A stretch of 47,039 nucleotides of DNA from contig JAKAVO010000013.1 of assembly GCA_021817255.1 (NCBI GenBank), positions 1-47,039 on the forward strand. Direction: 5' to 3'. Each line of letters opens with the position of its first letter. The first letter of the stretch is position 1. Under the pieces are notes generated by a model. That model did not search any database. It had not been told where the DNA came from and saw nothing but the letters and a program-made list of their open reading frames with translations. Shown one piece after another: positions 34,493 through 43,319 of this stretch. The position numbers were made by a program, and so were the translations under genes. The DNA comes from Thermoplasmata archaeon (lineage in GTDB: Archaea > Thermoplasmatota > Thermoplasmata > Thermoplasmatales > Thermoplasmataceae).

Positions 34493-35152
34493 TTGTATTA
34501 TCTGGAATTCGGAGTTGGAAGCAAATGTAGCATAGCCAATGCAAGCGGGTATAGTCCAGAATCACTATTGATTCAAAATGCAAAAATTATCAAAGGAGAT
34601 CTTAACCATGTGATTCTAACTGGTGTCAACAGGGAATATGAGGAGGTGATTTCTGCACTCAAGGCTGACTTTAAAAGTTACGAAAGTTCTGTATACAAAG
34701 GAAACATGTTCGTTGATTCCTATAAAATTGGCCATGGAATCCTGAAAGCTATAAGGAGCAGGGATGTTTTCGCGCTCTTCCCTATTATAGCAAGAAATGG
34801 CGTTGAAAACTTCAGGCTGGTTTCAAAGGATAAAAAAGACCTTGAGGAAATAATCGAGAGGGTTGGAAATAAAAATGTGGTTGAAAGCCAGATAATGGAA
34901 AAGGTATCAGTGGCGCAAGTGATAGCAGAGAATCAGTTGCAGTACGCATCCCCATCCCTTTATGGGCTTACGGACAGGGAAATTGACACCTTGAAAGTTG
35001 CAATTTATTCAGGGTATTATGAATGGCCGAGAAAGAATGGGCTTGGAGAGATATCTTCCGGAAACGGTGCTTCAAAGGTAACAACATTGTACCACATAAG
35101 AAACGCTGAAAAGAAGATCCTGGAATCAATCTTCAGGAAAAATGCAAGGTAA
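34493..35152 (+). CDS. HTH_10 (bacterio-opsin-activator type) transcriptional regulator
   Basis: 219-residue archaeal regulator. The C-terminal domain (about 157-207) has the HTH_10 pattern LTDREIDTLKVAIYSGYYEWPR followed by the recognition part ASKVTTLYHIRNAEKKIL. The N-terminal part (1-140) is an unassigned alpha/beta sensor-like domain with two cysteines or fewer and no PAS or GAF signature that I can recognise. TTG start. It is divergent from leuC across an 81-base spacer, making leuCD, and possibly the whole island, its most likely target. Confidence 0.85.
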   Translation: MYYLEFGVGSKCSIANASGYSPESLLIQNAKIIKGDLNHVILTGVNREYEEVISALKADFKSYESSVYKGNMFVDSYKIGHGILKAIRSRDVFALFPIIARNGVENFRLVSKDKKDLEEIIERVGNKNVVESQIMEKVSVAQVIAENQLQYASPSLYGLTDREIDTLKVAIYSGYYEWPRKNGLGEISSGNGASKVTTLYHIRNAEKKILESIFRKNAR

Positions 35153-35230
35153 TAAGTTTATTTTTTGTTATTAGATTACAAAAGTAAAACAAAATGTAAA
35201 TATTTATTCCATTTCTGTAATTTCTTGGAT

Positions 35231-36136
35231 GTGAATATCAGGACAAAAAACATCGAGGCAGAAATGAGTGGCCACTACAGCATAGATGGTGCTGGAGTGA
35301 AGCTTCTGAGAGTTTTTGGCGGGCCATCCACATTTGAATACACAGATCCTTTCTTACTGCTGGACTACTTTGGTTCATCTATTCCGGCAGAATATGAGAA
35401 AGGGTTTCCATGGCATCCACACAGGGGAATAGAGACAATCACGTACCAGGCCAGGGGAAAGACTGATCATGAGGATAGCAATGGAAACAAGGGCACCATT
35501 TATCCTGGAGATTTCCAGGACATGAGTTCCGGCAGTGGAATATTTCACGAGGAAATGCCGTCGCATCTGGAACCGGAAAATAAGGATTTTAAAAATATAG
35601 ATTCAACGGTGCTGGGATTGCAGCTCTGGGTTAATACGCCTGCAGAAAGGAAGATGAAAACTCCTGAGTATTCCTATTACAAATCAACCGATATTCCAGA
35701 ATACAAAACAGACATGGGATCAACTGTGAGGGTATTTGCAGGTGAGATTGGAGACGCAAAGGGCCCGTTTGGATCTAAATATGGGCTGGATCTGCATTAT
35801 TTCCATATAAAACTGAAAGAAGGGGACAAACTCGAACTTAGCAATCTGGACAGGAAAAGGGCCATAATGTTCAACTTTTCCGGAAATCTAAAAATCAACA
35901 ATGAAACTGAGATGGCTGAGAAGAAAGCATTCATATTTGCCAAAAACGGGGAGTATATAGAGGTCAAAGGAAGAACAAGGGAAAGTGATGTTGTGCTCAT
36001 CGCAGGCAATCCAACAAATGAACATATTGAGTGGTATGGCCCGGTCGTCATGAATACAAAAGGCCAGTTAAATGAAGCATTAAGTGATCTTAGAAATGGG
36101 ACTTTTGTAAGGGAAAAGGAACCATTAATCAACTGA
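35231..36136 (+). CDS. Pirin family protein (cupin metalloprotein)
   Basis: 301-residue bicupin of the pirin family; bacterial pirins act as quercetinases or regulators through a single Fe site, and the archaeal role is unknown. The N-terminal metal site is complete: His62 and His64 in FPWHPHRGIETITYQ, His106 and Glu108 in GIFHEEMP. The C-terminal cupin (about 170-280) lacks this site, as usual. I choose the GTG at 35231 since the family begins shortly before the MSGHYSIDGAGVKLLRVFGG stretch; the frame is open for 22 more codons upstream, without family resemblance. Confidence 0.9.
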   Translation: MNIRTKNIEAEMSGHYSIDGAGVKLLRVFGGPSTFEYTDPFLLLDYFGSSIPAEYEKGFPWHPHRGIETITYQARGKTDHEDSNGNKGTIYPGDFQDMSSGSGIFHEEMPSHLEPENKDFKNIDSTVLGLQLWVNTPAERKMKTPEYSYYKSTDIPEYKTDMGSTVRVFAGEIGDAKGPFGSKYGLDLHYFHIKLKEGDKLELSNLDRKRAIMFNFSGNLKINNETEMAEKKAFIFAKNGEYIEVKGRTRESDVVLIAGNPTNEHIEWYGPVVMNTKGQLNEALSDLRNGTFVREKEPLIN

Positions 36137-36181
36137 TTCACCATGAATGCATTCCCAACCCGGGTAATATACTAATTTAAT

Positions 36182-36204
36182 GTACCACTAACTTATTAGT
36201 GTAC
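36182..36204 (+). promoter_or_regulatory. Inverted repeat upstream of the glycosyltransferase gene
   Basis: GTACCACTAA (36182-36191) pairs with TTAGTGTAC (36196-36204) with one unpaired base and a 4-base loop. It lies 27-49 bases before the ATG at 36231 and overlaps a TTATTA TATA candidate. It may be an operator; as RNA it would fall at or upstream of the transcription start. Confidence 0.35.
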
Positions 36205-36230
36205 GTTGCAATACAATATAGAAGACTTAA

Positions 36231-37448
36231 ATGAGAATCGAGATCCTTCTCTTTATTATCATAACGGTGCTTTCATCCGTTCTTTCAGTAACGTATTATC
36301 TTTTAAATTCTTACCTTTCCAGGCGCAAGATTACTGAAGTTCAGGCTTCAGACGGGTTAGGTTCCCAGAATGCGACCATAATAATTACAGTTTATAATGA
36401 ATCTGTTGACCACCTCAGAAGGGCAATCAGGTCAGTTAGAAACCAGGTAAAGGAGATAATTGTTGTCGGAGACGGGGCCACAGAACCATATATGTCTCTG
36501 TGTGAGGAGGAGAACGTTTCTTTTCTGACGACAGGTGTGCATGCCGGAAAAAGAAAGGCCATGGCACTGGGTGTATCCCGTGTAAATACGGAAATTGTCA
36601 TTTTCATGGACGGTGACATGATCCCCGAACCGGATGCAATAAAAAACGTGCTTCAGGAATATTCCCCAAAGGTTGCTGGTGTTGGGGGAAACATAACATT
36701 CGATACAGCTGGCGGAAATTTAACGTCTTATGCTTCCCAGTTTATTGAGAGGTCAAAGGAAGTCATCCAGAGTTCAATGAAGCACTTTGGCAGCGTGATG
36801 CTGATAGACGGTGGTTTTGGATCATACAGAATGAGCGTAATCAAGGACTATATAACATCACCAGAGTTTTACGATTTTAAGATTAATGGCGAAATACCGT
36901 ATTATGGCGGTGGAGATGATGCCGATCTTACCGCTTATATTATTGGAAAGGGGTACATCGCAACAAAATCATTCGAGGCAAAGGTTACAACTCTGCCAAA
37001 AGAAAATATAAAAGCATACATGAAGCAAAATATAAGATGGTCAAGAACAGGGTGGAGAACCTTTTTCAAGAGCCTTAGAAATGGAACATTGAGGAAGGCA
37101 AACAAGTTCTACCGCATAGAACAGATTTTTACCTATACACTTCCACTTGTATTTTTAGCGTTAATAATATTAAAGGGAACGATTTTCATGGAAGTTTTTT
37201 ACCACAGGGGAGCCATTCCTGCAATAATCAACCTGATAGGATACCACTTGCTGGGCAAAATTAACACATATACTATCCTGTACCGCCTCAGCACAACTTC
37301 ATCTGTAATAGCATCCCTCGTTTTTGCAGGGTCTGTAGCAACCAGAACGGTAAAAGACAGGCTGAAAACAATTGCTTATGGCTCAATAGGGGCAGGGCTG
37401 TTATTCATAGCTACTGTATACGCAATGTTCACATTCAGAAGAGCCTGA
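36231..37448 (+). CDS. Membrane glycosyltransferase, family GT2 (NodC/hyaluronan synthase-like)
   Basis: 405-residue processive-type GT2 enzyme. An N-terminal transmembrane helix (about 4-26) is followed by the GT-A domain: ATIIITVYNES (48-58), DGD at 127-129 (metal/UDP-sugar binding), GGDDAD (227-232, catalytic base region) and QNIRW (266-270, the Q/RxxRW motif). The C-terminus has three or four transmembrane helices (from about 295). It most likely uses a nucleotide sugar to extend a polysaccharide or lipid-linked glycan of the cell surface. Monocistronic; followed by an A/T-rich promoter for kae1-bud32. Confidence 0.92.
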   Translation: MRIEILLFIIITVLSSVLSVTYYLLNSYLSRRKITEVQASDGLGSQNATIIITVYNESVDHLRRAIRSVRNQVKEIIVVGDGATEPYMSLCEEENVSFLTTGVHAGKRKAMALGVSRVNTEIVIFMDGDMIPEPDAIKNVLQEYSPKVAGVGGNITFDTAGGNLTSYASQFIERSKEVIQSSMKHFGSVMLIDGGFGSYRMSVIKDYITSPEFYDFKINGEIPYYGGGDDADLTAYIIGKGYIATKSFEAKVTTLPKENIKAYMKQNIRWSRTGWRTFFKSLRNGTLRKANKFYRIEQIFTYTLPLVFLALIILKGTIFMEVFYHRGAIPAIINLIGYHLLGKINTYTILYRLSTTSSVIASLVFAGSVATRTVKDRLKTIAYGSIGAGLLFIATVYAMFTFRRA

Positions 37449-37450
37449 TA

Positions 37451-37460
37451 TAATTAAATA
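37451..37460 (+). promoter_or_regulatory. TATA box of the Kae1-Bud32 gene
   Basis: TAATTAAATA centred about 27 bases before the ATG at 37483 in a 34-base spacer; consistent with a leaderless transcript covering kae1-bud32 and the Ham1-type gene. Confidence 0.5.
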
Positions 37461-37482
37461 AAAAACCAGCATACACATTCAA

Positions 37483-39063
37483 ATGCTTGCTCTTGGGTTA
37501 GAAGGTACGGCACATACCGCCAGCGCATCAATTCTTGATGAAAATCATATATATTCAACAGTGTCAAAAACTTACAAGCCCGAGAAGGGTGGAATCAACC
37601 CAAGGGAGGCAGCAAATTTCCATTTTGAAAATACCGTCAGGGTTGTGCATCAAGCAATTAAGGAATCCGGGTACAGCGAGAAAGATATAAAATTAGTAGG
37701 CTTTTCCAAAGGGCCAGGGCTGCCGCCTTCGCTTAAGATTACTGCAGTGGCGGCAAGGGCTATGGCACTGAAACTCGATGTGCCGATTGTTGGAGTAAAC
37801 CATCCCCTTGGCCATATTGAAATAGGCCGCAGGGAGACAGGGGCAAATGATCCGGTGATGCTTTACGTATCTGGTGGAAACACGCAGATACTGGCGCACA
37901 AGAATGGGAGATACCGGGTATTTGGGGAAACACTGGATATTGGCATAGGCAATATGCTGGATAAAATTGCAAGGGATATGGGTTTTCCCTTTCCCGGCGG
38001 GCCACAAGTTGAAAGGCTTGCAAGAAGTGGCAAAAAACTGCTGGACCTTCCCTACTCTGTCAATGGGATGGATTGTTCTTTTTCAGGCATTTACACGGCT
38101 GCGAAAACCTTTTTAAATAAGGGGGAAAGTGAAGAAGATGTTGCATACAGCATCCAGGAGATTTCATTCTCCATGCTTGTGGAAACACTGGAAAGGGCAC
38201 TATACACTTCAGGAAAGAAAGAGGTCCTTCTGGCAGGAGGGGTAGCAAGAAACAAAAGGCTGAAGGAAATGATATCCAAAATGGCAGGGGATCTTGGAAT
38301 TGGCATCTTTGAAACTCCTGAAAAATACTGCATGGACAATGGGGCGATGATTGGGCAGGCCGCCATTCTCACCTACAGCACTTTTGGAGGCCAGAAGATA
38401 GAGGATACAGCTATAGACCAGATGTACCGGATAGATGAGGTCGAATCCCCATGGGTAAAGGAAGTGAATGTTATATATGCCAACAGGGGAGCGGAATCTG
38501 TGATCAGCGAGGGAAAATTCCACGGTTACGGCTCAATTGTCAAGGAACGTATTAGCAAGTCATACAGGCAGGAATCCCTTGACCTGAGAATAAGGGCAAA
38601 ACGAATGAGAAACGAAATCATATCGCTCCATAGAATGCTGGAAGCTAATATCAATGTGCCATCTGTGTTTTCTATGGACGAGGGCAGGTTAAGTTTCGAG
38701 ATGGAGAAAATACCCGGCCTTCAGGCTTCAAACCTGGCAAAACTGGAAGGCAAAATAATCGAAGAAATAGCAGATGCGGTTTCAAAACTTCATGAAAATG
38801 GAATCATCCATGGTGATCTAACACTGAATAACATGATAGTAAATGGAAACAGGATATTCTTCCTTGATCCCAGCATGGGCAAGATATCCAGCAACCTGAC
38901 GGACATGGCATATGATCTGAGGCTGCTGAAAGAGAGCATAATATCAATCTATGGACTGGAAACATACAACAAATTTGAACAAAATTACATAAAAAAGGGC
39001 CAGAAATGCCTGGAGATTCTGGGTGTATTAAACGACATAGAGAAAAGGAGGAGATATGTTTGA
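37483..39063 (+). CDS. kae1-bud32: Kae1-Bud32 fusion protein (t6A tRNA modification, KEOPS)
   Basis: 526-residue fusion of the threonylcarbamoyl transferase Kae1 (about 1-325) and the atypical kinase/ATPase Bud32 (about 335-526), core of the archaeal KEOPS complex that makes t6A37 in ANN-decoding tRNAs. Kae1 metal ligands are His107 and His111 (NHPLGHIE) and Asp285 (CMDNGAMIG); YVSGGNTQ (128-135) and GGVARNKRL (252-260) bind the nucleotide. Bud32 has HGDLTLNN (443-450) and, in place of its usual DFG-type motif, LDPSMGK (461-467) with the metal-binding Asp kept. Fusion is normal for several euryarchaea. It overlaps the next gene by TTGA. Confidence 0.96.
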   Translation: MLALGLEGTAHTASASILDENHIYSTVSKTYKPEKGGINPREAANFHFENTVRVVHQAIKESGYSEKDIKLVGFSKGPGLPPSLKITAVAARAMALKLDVPIVGVNHPLGHIEIGRRETGANDPVMLYVSGGNTQILAHKNGRYRVFGETLDIGIGNMLDKIARDMGFPFPGGPQVERLARSGKKLLDLPYSVNGMDCSFSGIYTAAKTFLNKGESEEDVAYSIQEISFSMLVETLERALYTSGKKEVLLAGGVARNKRLKEMISKMAGDLGIGIFETPEKYCMDNGAMIGQAAILTYSTFGGQKIEDTAIDQMYRIDEVESPWVKEVNVIYANRGAESVISEGKFHGYGSIVKERISKSYRQESLDLRIRAKRMRNEIISLHRMLEANINVPSVFSMDEGRLSFEMEKIPGLQASNLAKLEGKIIEEIADAVSKLHENGIIHGDLTLNNMIVNGNRIFFLDPSMGKISSNLTDMAYDLRLLKESIISIYGLETYNKFEQNYIKKGQKCLEILGVLNDIEKRRRYV

Positions 39064-39611
39064 AGCTACAGTTCATAACAAGCAACATGCATAAATTCAA
39101 TGAAATCTCAGCTTATCTTAAAGAAAGTGGAATAGAATGCCAGTGGGTCAAAAGAACTTATGAGGAGATACAGGCAGAAACAACAGAAGAGGTTTCTGTG
39201 GACAGTGCAAGAAAACTATCAGGGGAAATCAGCCAGAAATTTTTCCTTGAGGACACCGGATTATACATACAATCCCTGAAAGGCTTTCCAGGGCCATACT
39301 CTTCCTATGTTTTTAAAACAATTGGAAACCAGGGAATTCTTGATCTTTTATTGAATAAGGAAAGGGCTGCTTATTTTTTGACAGTAATATCATATTTCAA
39401 CGGAAAGGAGATACTTACATTTTCAGGGAAGGAACAGGGAACAATTTCTATGGAAGAAAGAGGAAGAACAGGCTTTGGGTATGATCCTATATTTATTCCA
39501 TCCGGGTGTGAAAAAACACTTGGTGAAATGAGCATAGGGGAAAAAAATAAGCACTCCCACCGCATAAAAGCACTTGAGAATTTCATTGATTCAGTAGAAA
39601 TTGAGGACTAA
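39060..39611 (+). CDS. Ham1/RdgB-type non-canonical purine NTP pyrophosphatase
   Basis: 183-residue house-cleaning enzyme that hydrolyses ITP, dITP and XTP to the monophosphates. Family motifs: FITSNMHKFNE (5-15, phosphate loop; TxNxxK type), FLEDTGLYI, GFPGPYSSYV, GFGYDPIF and the terminal KNKHSHR. The TTG at 39060 is chosen because AGGAGGAG lies about 7 bases before it and it overlaps the Kae1-Bud32 stop; an upstream in-frame ATG at 39006 would lie within that gene. Pairing of a nucleotide-pool sanitiser with the tRNA modification gene is a matter of operon sharing only. Confidence 0.94.
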   Translation: MKLQFITSNMHKFNEISAYLKESGIECQWVKRTYEEIQAETTEEVSVDSARKLSGEISQKFFLEDTGLYIQSLKGFPGPYSSYVFKTIGNQGILDLLLNKERAAYFLTVISYFNGKEILTFSGKEQGTISMEERGRTGFGYDPIFIPSGCEKTLGEMSIGEKNKHSHRIKALENFIDSVEIED

Positions 39612-39643
39612 GTTTATAATTTAAAATATATATGTGCTGATTA

Positions 39644-40021
39644 ATGGCATCAAAATTGAGAGAGTTTCTGTTATATTTCTATCTCGTAATTGCAGTTGTA
39701 GGACTTGTATTCCTCTTCTTTTCCACAAATTACCTTTTCTTTCACAACAGTGCAGTTGATACGTACTCATTTGGACTGGATACTGTGGGCAACTGGAACG
39801 ACTGGATCTTTATAATTTCCTTGTTTATCAGTGGCGTTTTTGTGTATTATGTTTATAAGTGGATAGATGATGACAGATTCTTCATGAGGAATATCAATTC
39901 TGACAGCAAATCACACTTCATGAAAAATATGAAAAAATTAGAGAAAATTGCAAGGGAACATGGAAGCATATACCAGCAGATGCTTCAGAACAAGAAAAGC
40001 TTCTGGAAGATTAGAGCGTGA
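39644..40021 (+). CDS. Small two-helix membrane protein, unknown
   Basis: 125-residue protein with two transmembrane helices (about 8-30 and 53-71), an extracellular loop between them with aromatic and Asn/Asp residues, and a basic cytoplasmic C-terminal helix (about 85-125). I do not recognise the family; it resembles Thermoplasmatales conserved membrane proteins of unknown function. It has its own A/T-rich promoter (39619-39632). Its last 11 bases overlap the convergent spermidine synthase gene. Confidence 0.72.
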   Translation: MASKLREFLLYFYLVIAVVGLVFLFFSTNYLFFHNSAVDTYSFGLDTVGNWNDWIFIISLFISGVFVYYVYKWIDDDRFFMRNINSDSKSHFMKNMKKLEKIAREHGSIYQQMLQNKKSFWKIRA

Positions 40022-40853
40022 GTTTCTTCGCAAATTCAGGCAAAGCAAAACTTGACCTGGCTATTTCCAGGTTGAAATAATTTCCATTCTGGACTTTCTC
40101 TGTCCTGAGCTTTATTTCACTCTTCTTCGCCATTGTGAAACTCCAGAAGCCACTGGGGTACGTTGGGATGAACGCAACATAACTGGCAACATAGGGGAAA
40201 GATTTTTTCATGCCCTTGTTAGCAAGTTCTATAGCCCTGGGCTGGTAAAATGGCGAACCTGACTGGGTAACAACTACCCCGCCGTCCTTGAGTATTCTGT
40301 AAACATTTGAATAAAACTTTTCGTTGAAGAGATCTTCTGCAGGCCCTACAGGATCAGTGGAATCAATTATAACCATATCGAATTTCTCTTTCGAATTGTT
40401 CACATATTTTATTCCATCATCGATAACTAGATTGACTTTCGGATCATTGAATGAAGCCGTCAGGGAAGGAAAATGTTTTTTGCACACCTCAACAACCTGC
40501 CCATCAATCTCCACGTTGGTAATTGACTTCAGCCCAAGCTTCAGGAGTTCCCCTGCAGCTCCCCCATCCCCTCCTCCGATTACCAGTGCATTTTCTGGAG
40601 GCGTGTCTGAGTAGTAAAATGGCATTCTGGTTATCATATCGTGGTAGACAAATTCATCTTTTTCCGTAAGCTGAACCGTTCCATCAATAGAAAGCAGTTT
40701 CCCAAAATCATAAGTTTCAAAAACATCAATCCTCTGGAAGTCAGTTTTTACTGATAAAAGTTGATCACTCACCCTGAAAGATAGCTGAAGATTATCCGAA
40801 TACCTTTCTGAAAACCAATTCTCAATTAATTTCATTGATGGGTATATGCTCAT
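40011..40853 (-). CDS. speE: Spermidine synthase-type aminopropyltransferase
   Basis: 280-residue polyamine aminopropyltransferase that transfers the aminopropyl group from decarboxylated S-adenosylmethionine to putrescine or, in several archaea, to agmatine. N-terminal beta domain about 1-60; Rossmann-like domain with [17 protein letters not shown] (91-107), IDDGIKYV (144-151) and [14 protein letters not shown] (163-176), the last carrying the catalytic Asp and the gate loop. Length is normal. Putrescine versus agmatine cannot be decided from sequence. Start ATG at 40853. Confidence 0.94.
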   Translation of the reverse strand: MSIYPSMKLIENWFSERYSDNLQLSFRVSDQLLSVKTDFQRIDVFETYDFGKLLSIDGTVQLTEKDEFVYHDMITRMPFYYSDTPPENALVIGGGDGGAAGELLKLGLKSITNVEIDGQVVEVCKKHFPSLTASFNDPKVNLVIDDGIKYVNNSKEKFDMVIIDSTDPVGPAEDLFNEKFYSNVYRILKDGGVVVTQSGSPFYQPRAIELANKGMKKSFPYVASYVAFIPTYPSGFWSFTMAKKSEIKLRTEKVQNGNYFNLEIARSSFALPEFAKKLTL

Positions 40854-40994
40854 TCTAATTTAATTATTTTTCACAATTATGCTCTAACTCTCCATCCATG
40901 TTTCGGAACACATAACATTTTTTTATTCTACAATATATATTTAACATCAATTTGCTTTTCCAGTATTTAGAGTATTTCAGGTTGCATGTAAACG

Positions 40995-41003
40995 TTTTTA
41001 AGT
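40995..41003 (+). promoter_or_regulatory. TATA box of the aldo/keto reductase gene
   Basis: TTTTTAAGT centred about 27 bases before the ATG at 41026, in the 172-base divergent spacer with speE; fits a leaderless start. A further ATATATATTTAA near 40933-40944 may serve speE but is far from its start. Confidence 0.5.
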
Positions 41004-41025
41004 TAGTCCAATTACACAATTTATT

Positions 41026-42039
41026 ATGGAAATGAAAAAATTTGGAAATACTGGCATGCTCGTAAGCGATTTATGTTTGGGCACAATGACTTTTGGCTGG
41101 CAGGCTAACGAATCCCAGAGCCACGATATACTTGACAAGTTCACGGAAAATGGCGGCAATTTTATTGATACAGCAGATGTTTATTCTCACGGAAAATCAG
41201 AAACAATTATTGGGGAATGGCTGAAAGGGCAGGACAGGGAATCATTCGTTGTCGCAACCAAGACCAGGTTCAGGATGAGTGAACAAGCAAATGGGGTGGG
41301 ATTATCAAGAAAGCACATGATACACTCTTTGAAAGAAAGCCTTACCCGGTTAAATACTGATTATATTGATCTATTGCAGTTGCACACATGGGATGAGCTT
41401 ACCCCGCTTGAGGAAACATTCAGCACACTTAACCGGATGGTGGAGGATGGGTATGTAAGATACATAGGAATCAGCAACTTCCGGGCATGGCAGTTTGAAA
41501 AAGCCCTGCAGCTATGCAGGTCAAAGGGCTGGCATGAACCCGTCAGTTTGCAGCCGCATTACAATATTCTTGTCAGGGCTACTGAATTTGAGCTTTTGCC
41601 CATGGCAAAGGCAGAGAATATTGCTGTAATGCCGTGGAGTCCGCTTGCAGGCGGGTTTCTGAGTGGAAAATACAAAAGCGGAGTGGCAAAGGCATCCAGT
41701 GGCACAAGAATTGGAGAATCAAATAACCCGGATCTGTACAAACACCTTGAAAGCAGAAGGGCAAAGAACATACTGGGAACCGTTGAAAAAATTGCACAAA
41801 AAAATGGAAAAACCGAATCCCAGGTTGCTTTGAACTGGCTATTGAGCAACCCTTCTGTAACTTCACCAATAATTGGCGCAAGAAATATAGATCAGCTTGC
41901 AGACAATATGGGAGCATCAGGATGGCATCTATCCAGGACTGACATTGAAAGAATAAACCGCTCAAGTGAAATGGAAATAGGCTATCCCTATGATCAGAGA
42001 GCAGAGGATCAGCAGAAAGCTGGGAGAATCTCTGATTAA
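41026..42039 (+). CDS. Aldo/keto reductase
   Basis: 337-residue NAD(P)H-dependent (alpha/beta)8 oxidoreductase. The catalytic tetrad is complete: Asp48 (FIDTADVYS), Tyr53, Lys79 (VVATKTRF) and His120 (LLQLHTWDE). The C-terminal SPIIGARNIDQL holds the cofactor phosphate-binding loop, and NIAVMPWSPLAGGFLSGKY is typical of the YajO/Kv-beta-like branch. The natural substrate is not deducible; general aldehyde detoxification is a usual role. It ends 23 bases from the convergent GNAT gene. Confidence 0.94.
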   Translation: MEMKKFGNTGMLVSDLCLGTMTFGWQANESQSHDILDKFTENGGNFIDTADVYSHGKSETIIGEWLKGQDRESFVVATKTRFRMSEQANGVGLSRKHMIHSLKESLTRLNTDYIDLLQLHTWDELTPLEETFSTLNRMVEDGYVRYIGISNFRAWQFEKALQLCRSKGWHEPVSLQPHYNILVRATEFELLPMAKAENIAVMPWSPLAGGFLSGKYKSGVAKASSGTRIGESNNPDLYKHLESRRAKNILGTVEKIAQKNGKTESQVALNWLLSNPSVTSPIIGARNIDQLADNMGASGWHLSRTDIERINRSSEMEIGYPYDQRAEDQQKAGRISD

Positions 42040-42062
42040 CAATAAAATTTTTTGCAATTAAA

Positions 42063-43160
42063 TCAGATGTAATTCAGGTCATCGGTAAACATAAGTGGCA
42101 ATCCAAGCCCATTAGAATCAAAAATAAAGTGGGTTAATTCTGCATATCCATTTATATTTTTATCCACATCCCCTGGCGTAAATGACCAGCTTTCATCGGC
42201 GTCCATATTTATATCAAACTCACTCCCGGACTTTTCCCTTATTAGTGGTTCCAGTTTTTGGAAAATCGACTTGCTATTCAGCACTCTAACGGTGCCCTGT
42301 GAATTTCCCTCTTTCAGTTCAATCTCCATGCTGGAGCAAATATCAAGGAATTCTATATCATCGCCGTTAATTTTCAATCTAATCGTGTTGCACTCCATTA
42401 TTTCTGCAATCTTGCCAAGGGACGAAGATATGGCCCTCCTCGAACCCGCATATTCCATGACTATTAACTCATTATTGCCGGTTTTATTGAAAGCAACAAC
42501 ATAGGCAACAAGATCTTCTCCGGCATTTTTAATTTCAAAGAGTTCCATGCGGAATCCAATGCGCTTAAACCACACCGAATCCAGCAATGTTTTGAAATCC
42601 TTTTCTGTTCTCAGGTACCTGAACTTTTCTTTCCTGTAAATCTGCTGATAATCTTTGCTGTTTTTTATTCTCTCTTCGATGTTAGTCTTTTTCACAGTGT
42701 AGTTTTTGCAACCAGGCAGGTCGTGGGCAATTCCAGTATAAACTCTGCCAGTCTTTACGCAATTTAACTTTGTGTATAGCTCTATTTCACCAGAAACCAG
42801 CAGAAGATCTATTTTTGATTCAGTGTACACTCTGATAATCTCATTAATTATTCTTGTAGACAGGCCTTTGTGCCTGTGTTCTTTCAATGTAGACACAGAA
42901 CCTAATGAGGCGACGTCCAGCACTGCGCCGTTTATATTCACCTTTGATAAAAGAACGCTTGCCTGGCTTACCGGACTGGTACCATCATCAATATAAAATG
43001 TATTATGAATATTTTCTTCGGAAAAGAGGTGAGGAAATTCAATCTCCATTGAAGATTTTTCCACATTTCCCGGCCTGAAAACTGAATCAAGAGAGTCTAT
43101 GAGCAACCTTCTTTTTTCTACTGTGGCACGTTTAATTCCACTGTACACAATATGTAGCAT
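42063..43160 (-). CDS. GNAT-family acetyltransferase, two-domain (Eis-like)
   Basis: 365-residue protein whose N-terminal half is a GNAT acetyl-CoA-dependent N-acetyltransferase: motif A is in LGSVSTLKEHRHKGLSTRIINEII (about 86-109), with the R/Q-x-x-G-x-G/A acetyl-CoA loop as RHKGLS. The C-terminal half (about 200-365) may be a second degenerate GNAT/SCP-like domain, as in Eis-type enzymes; I see no clear motif there. Substrate unknown. Preceded on its strand by a GATAAACTTAATC TATA-like element about 27 bases before the ATG. Confidence 0.8.
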   Translation of the reverse strand: MLHIVYSGIKRATVEKRRLLIDSLDSVFRPGNVEKSSMEIEFPHLFSEENIHNTFYIDDGTSPVSQASVLLSKVNINGAVLDVASLGSVSTLKEHRHKGLSTRIINEIIRVYTESKIDLLLVSGEIELYTKLNCVKTGRVYTGIAHDLPGCKNYTVKKTNIEERIKNSKDYQQIYRKEKFRYLRTEKDFKTLLDSVWFKRIGFRMELFEIKNAGEDLVAYVVAFNKTGNNELIVMEYAGSRRAISSSLGKIAEIMECNTIRLKINGDDIEFLDICSSMEIELKEGNSQGTVRVLNSKSIFQKLEPLIREKSGSEFDINMDADESWSFTPGDVDKNINGYAELTHFIFDSNGLGLPLMFTDDLNYI

Positions 43161-43319
43161 CCTTACGGGTTAGATTAAGTTTATCAAGAGACTGAAAAAT
43201 AGAGTGAAACCAATGGCAGTTCCAACCTGAATATTATTTTAGGACAGAATCCCACTTAAGAAGGAATTAACAGGGCATATATTTCAATGGAATTCATTTT
43301 TTTTGTAATTTTTGAAATA

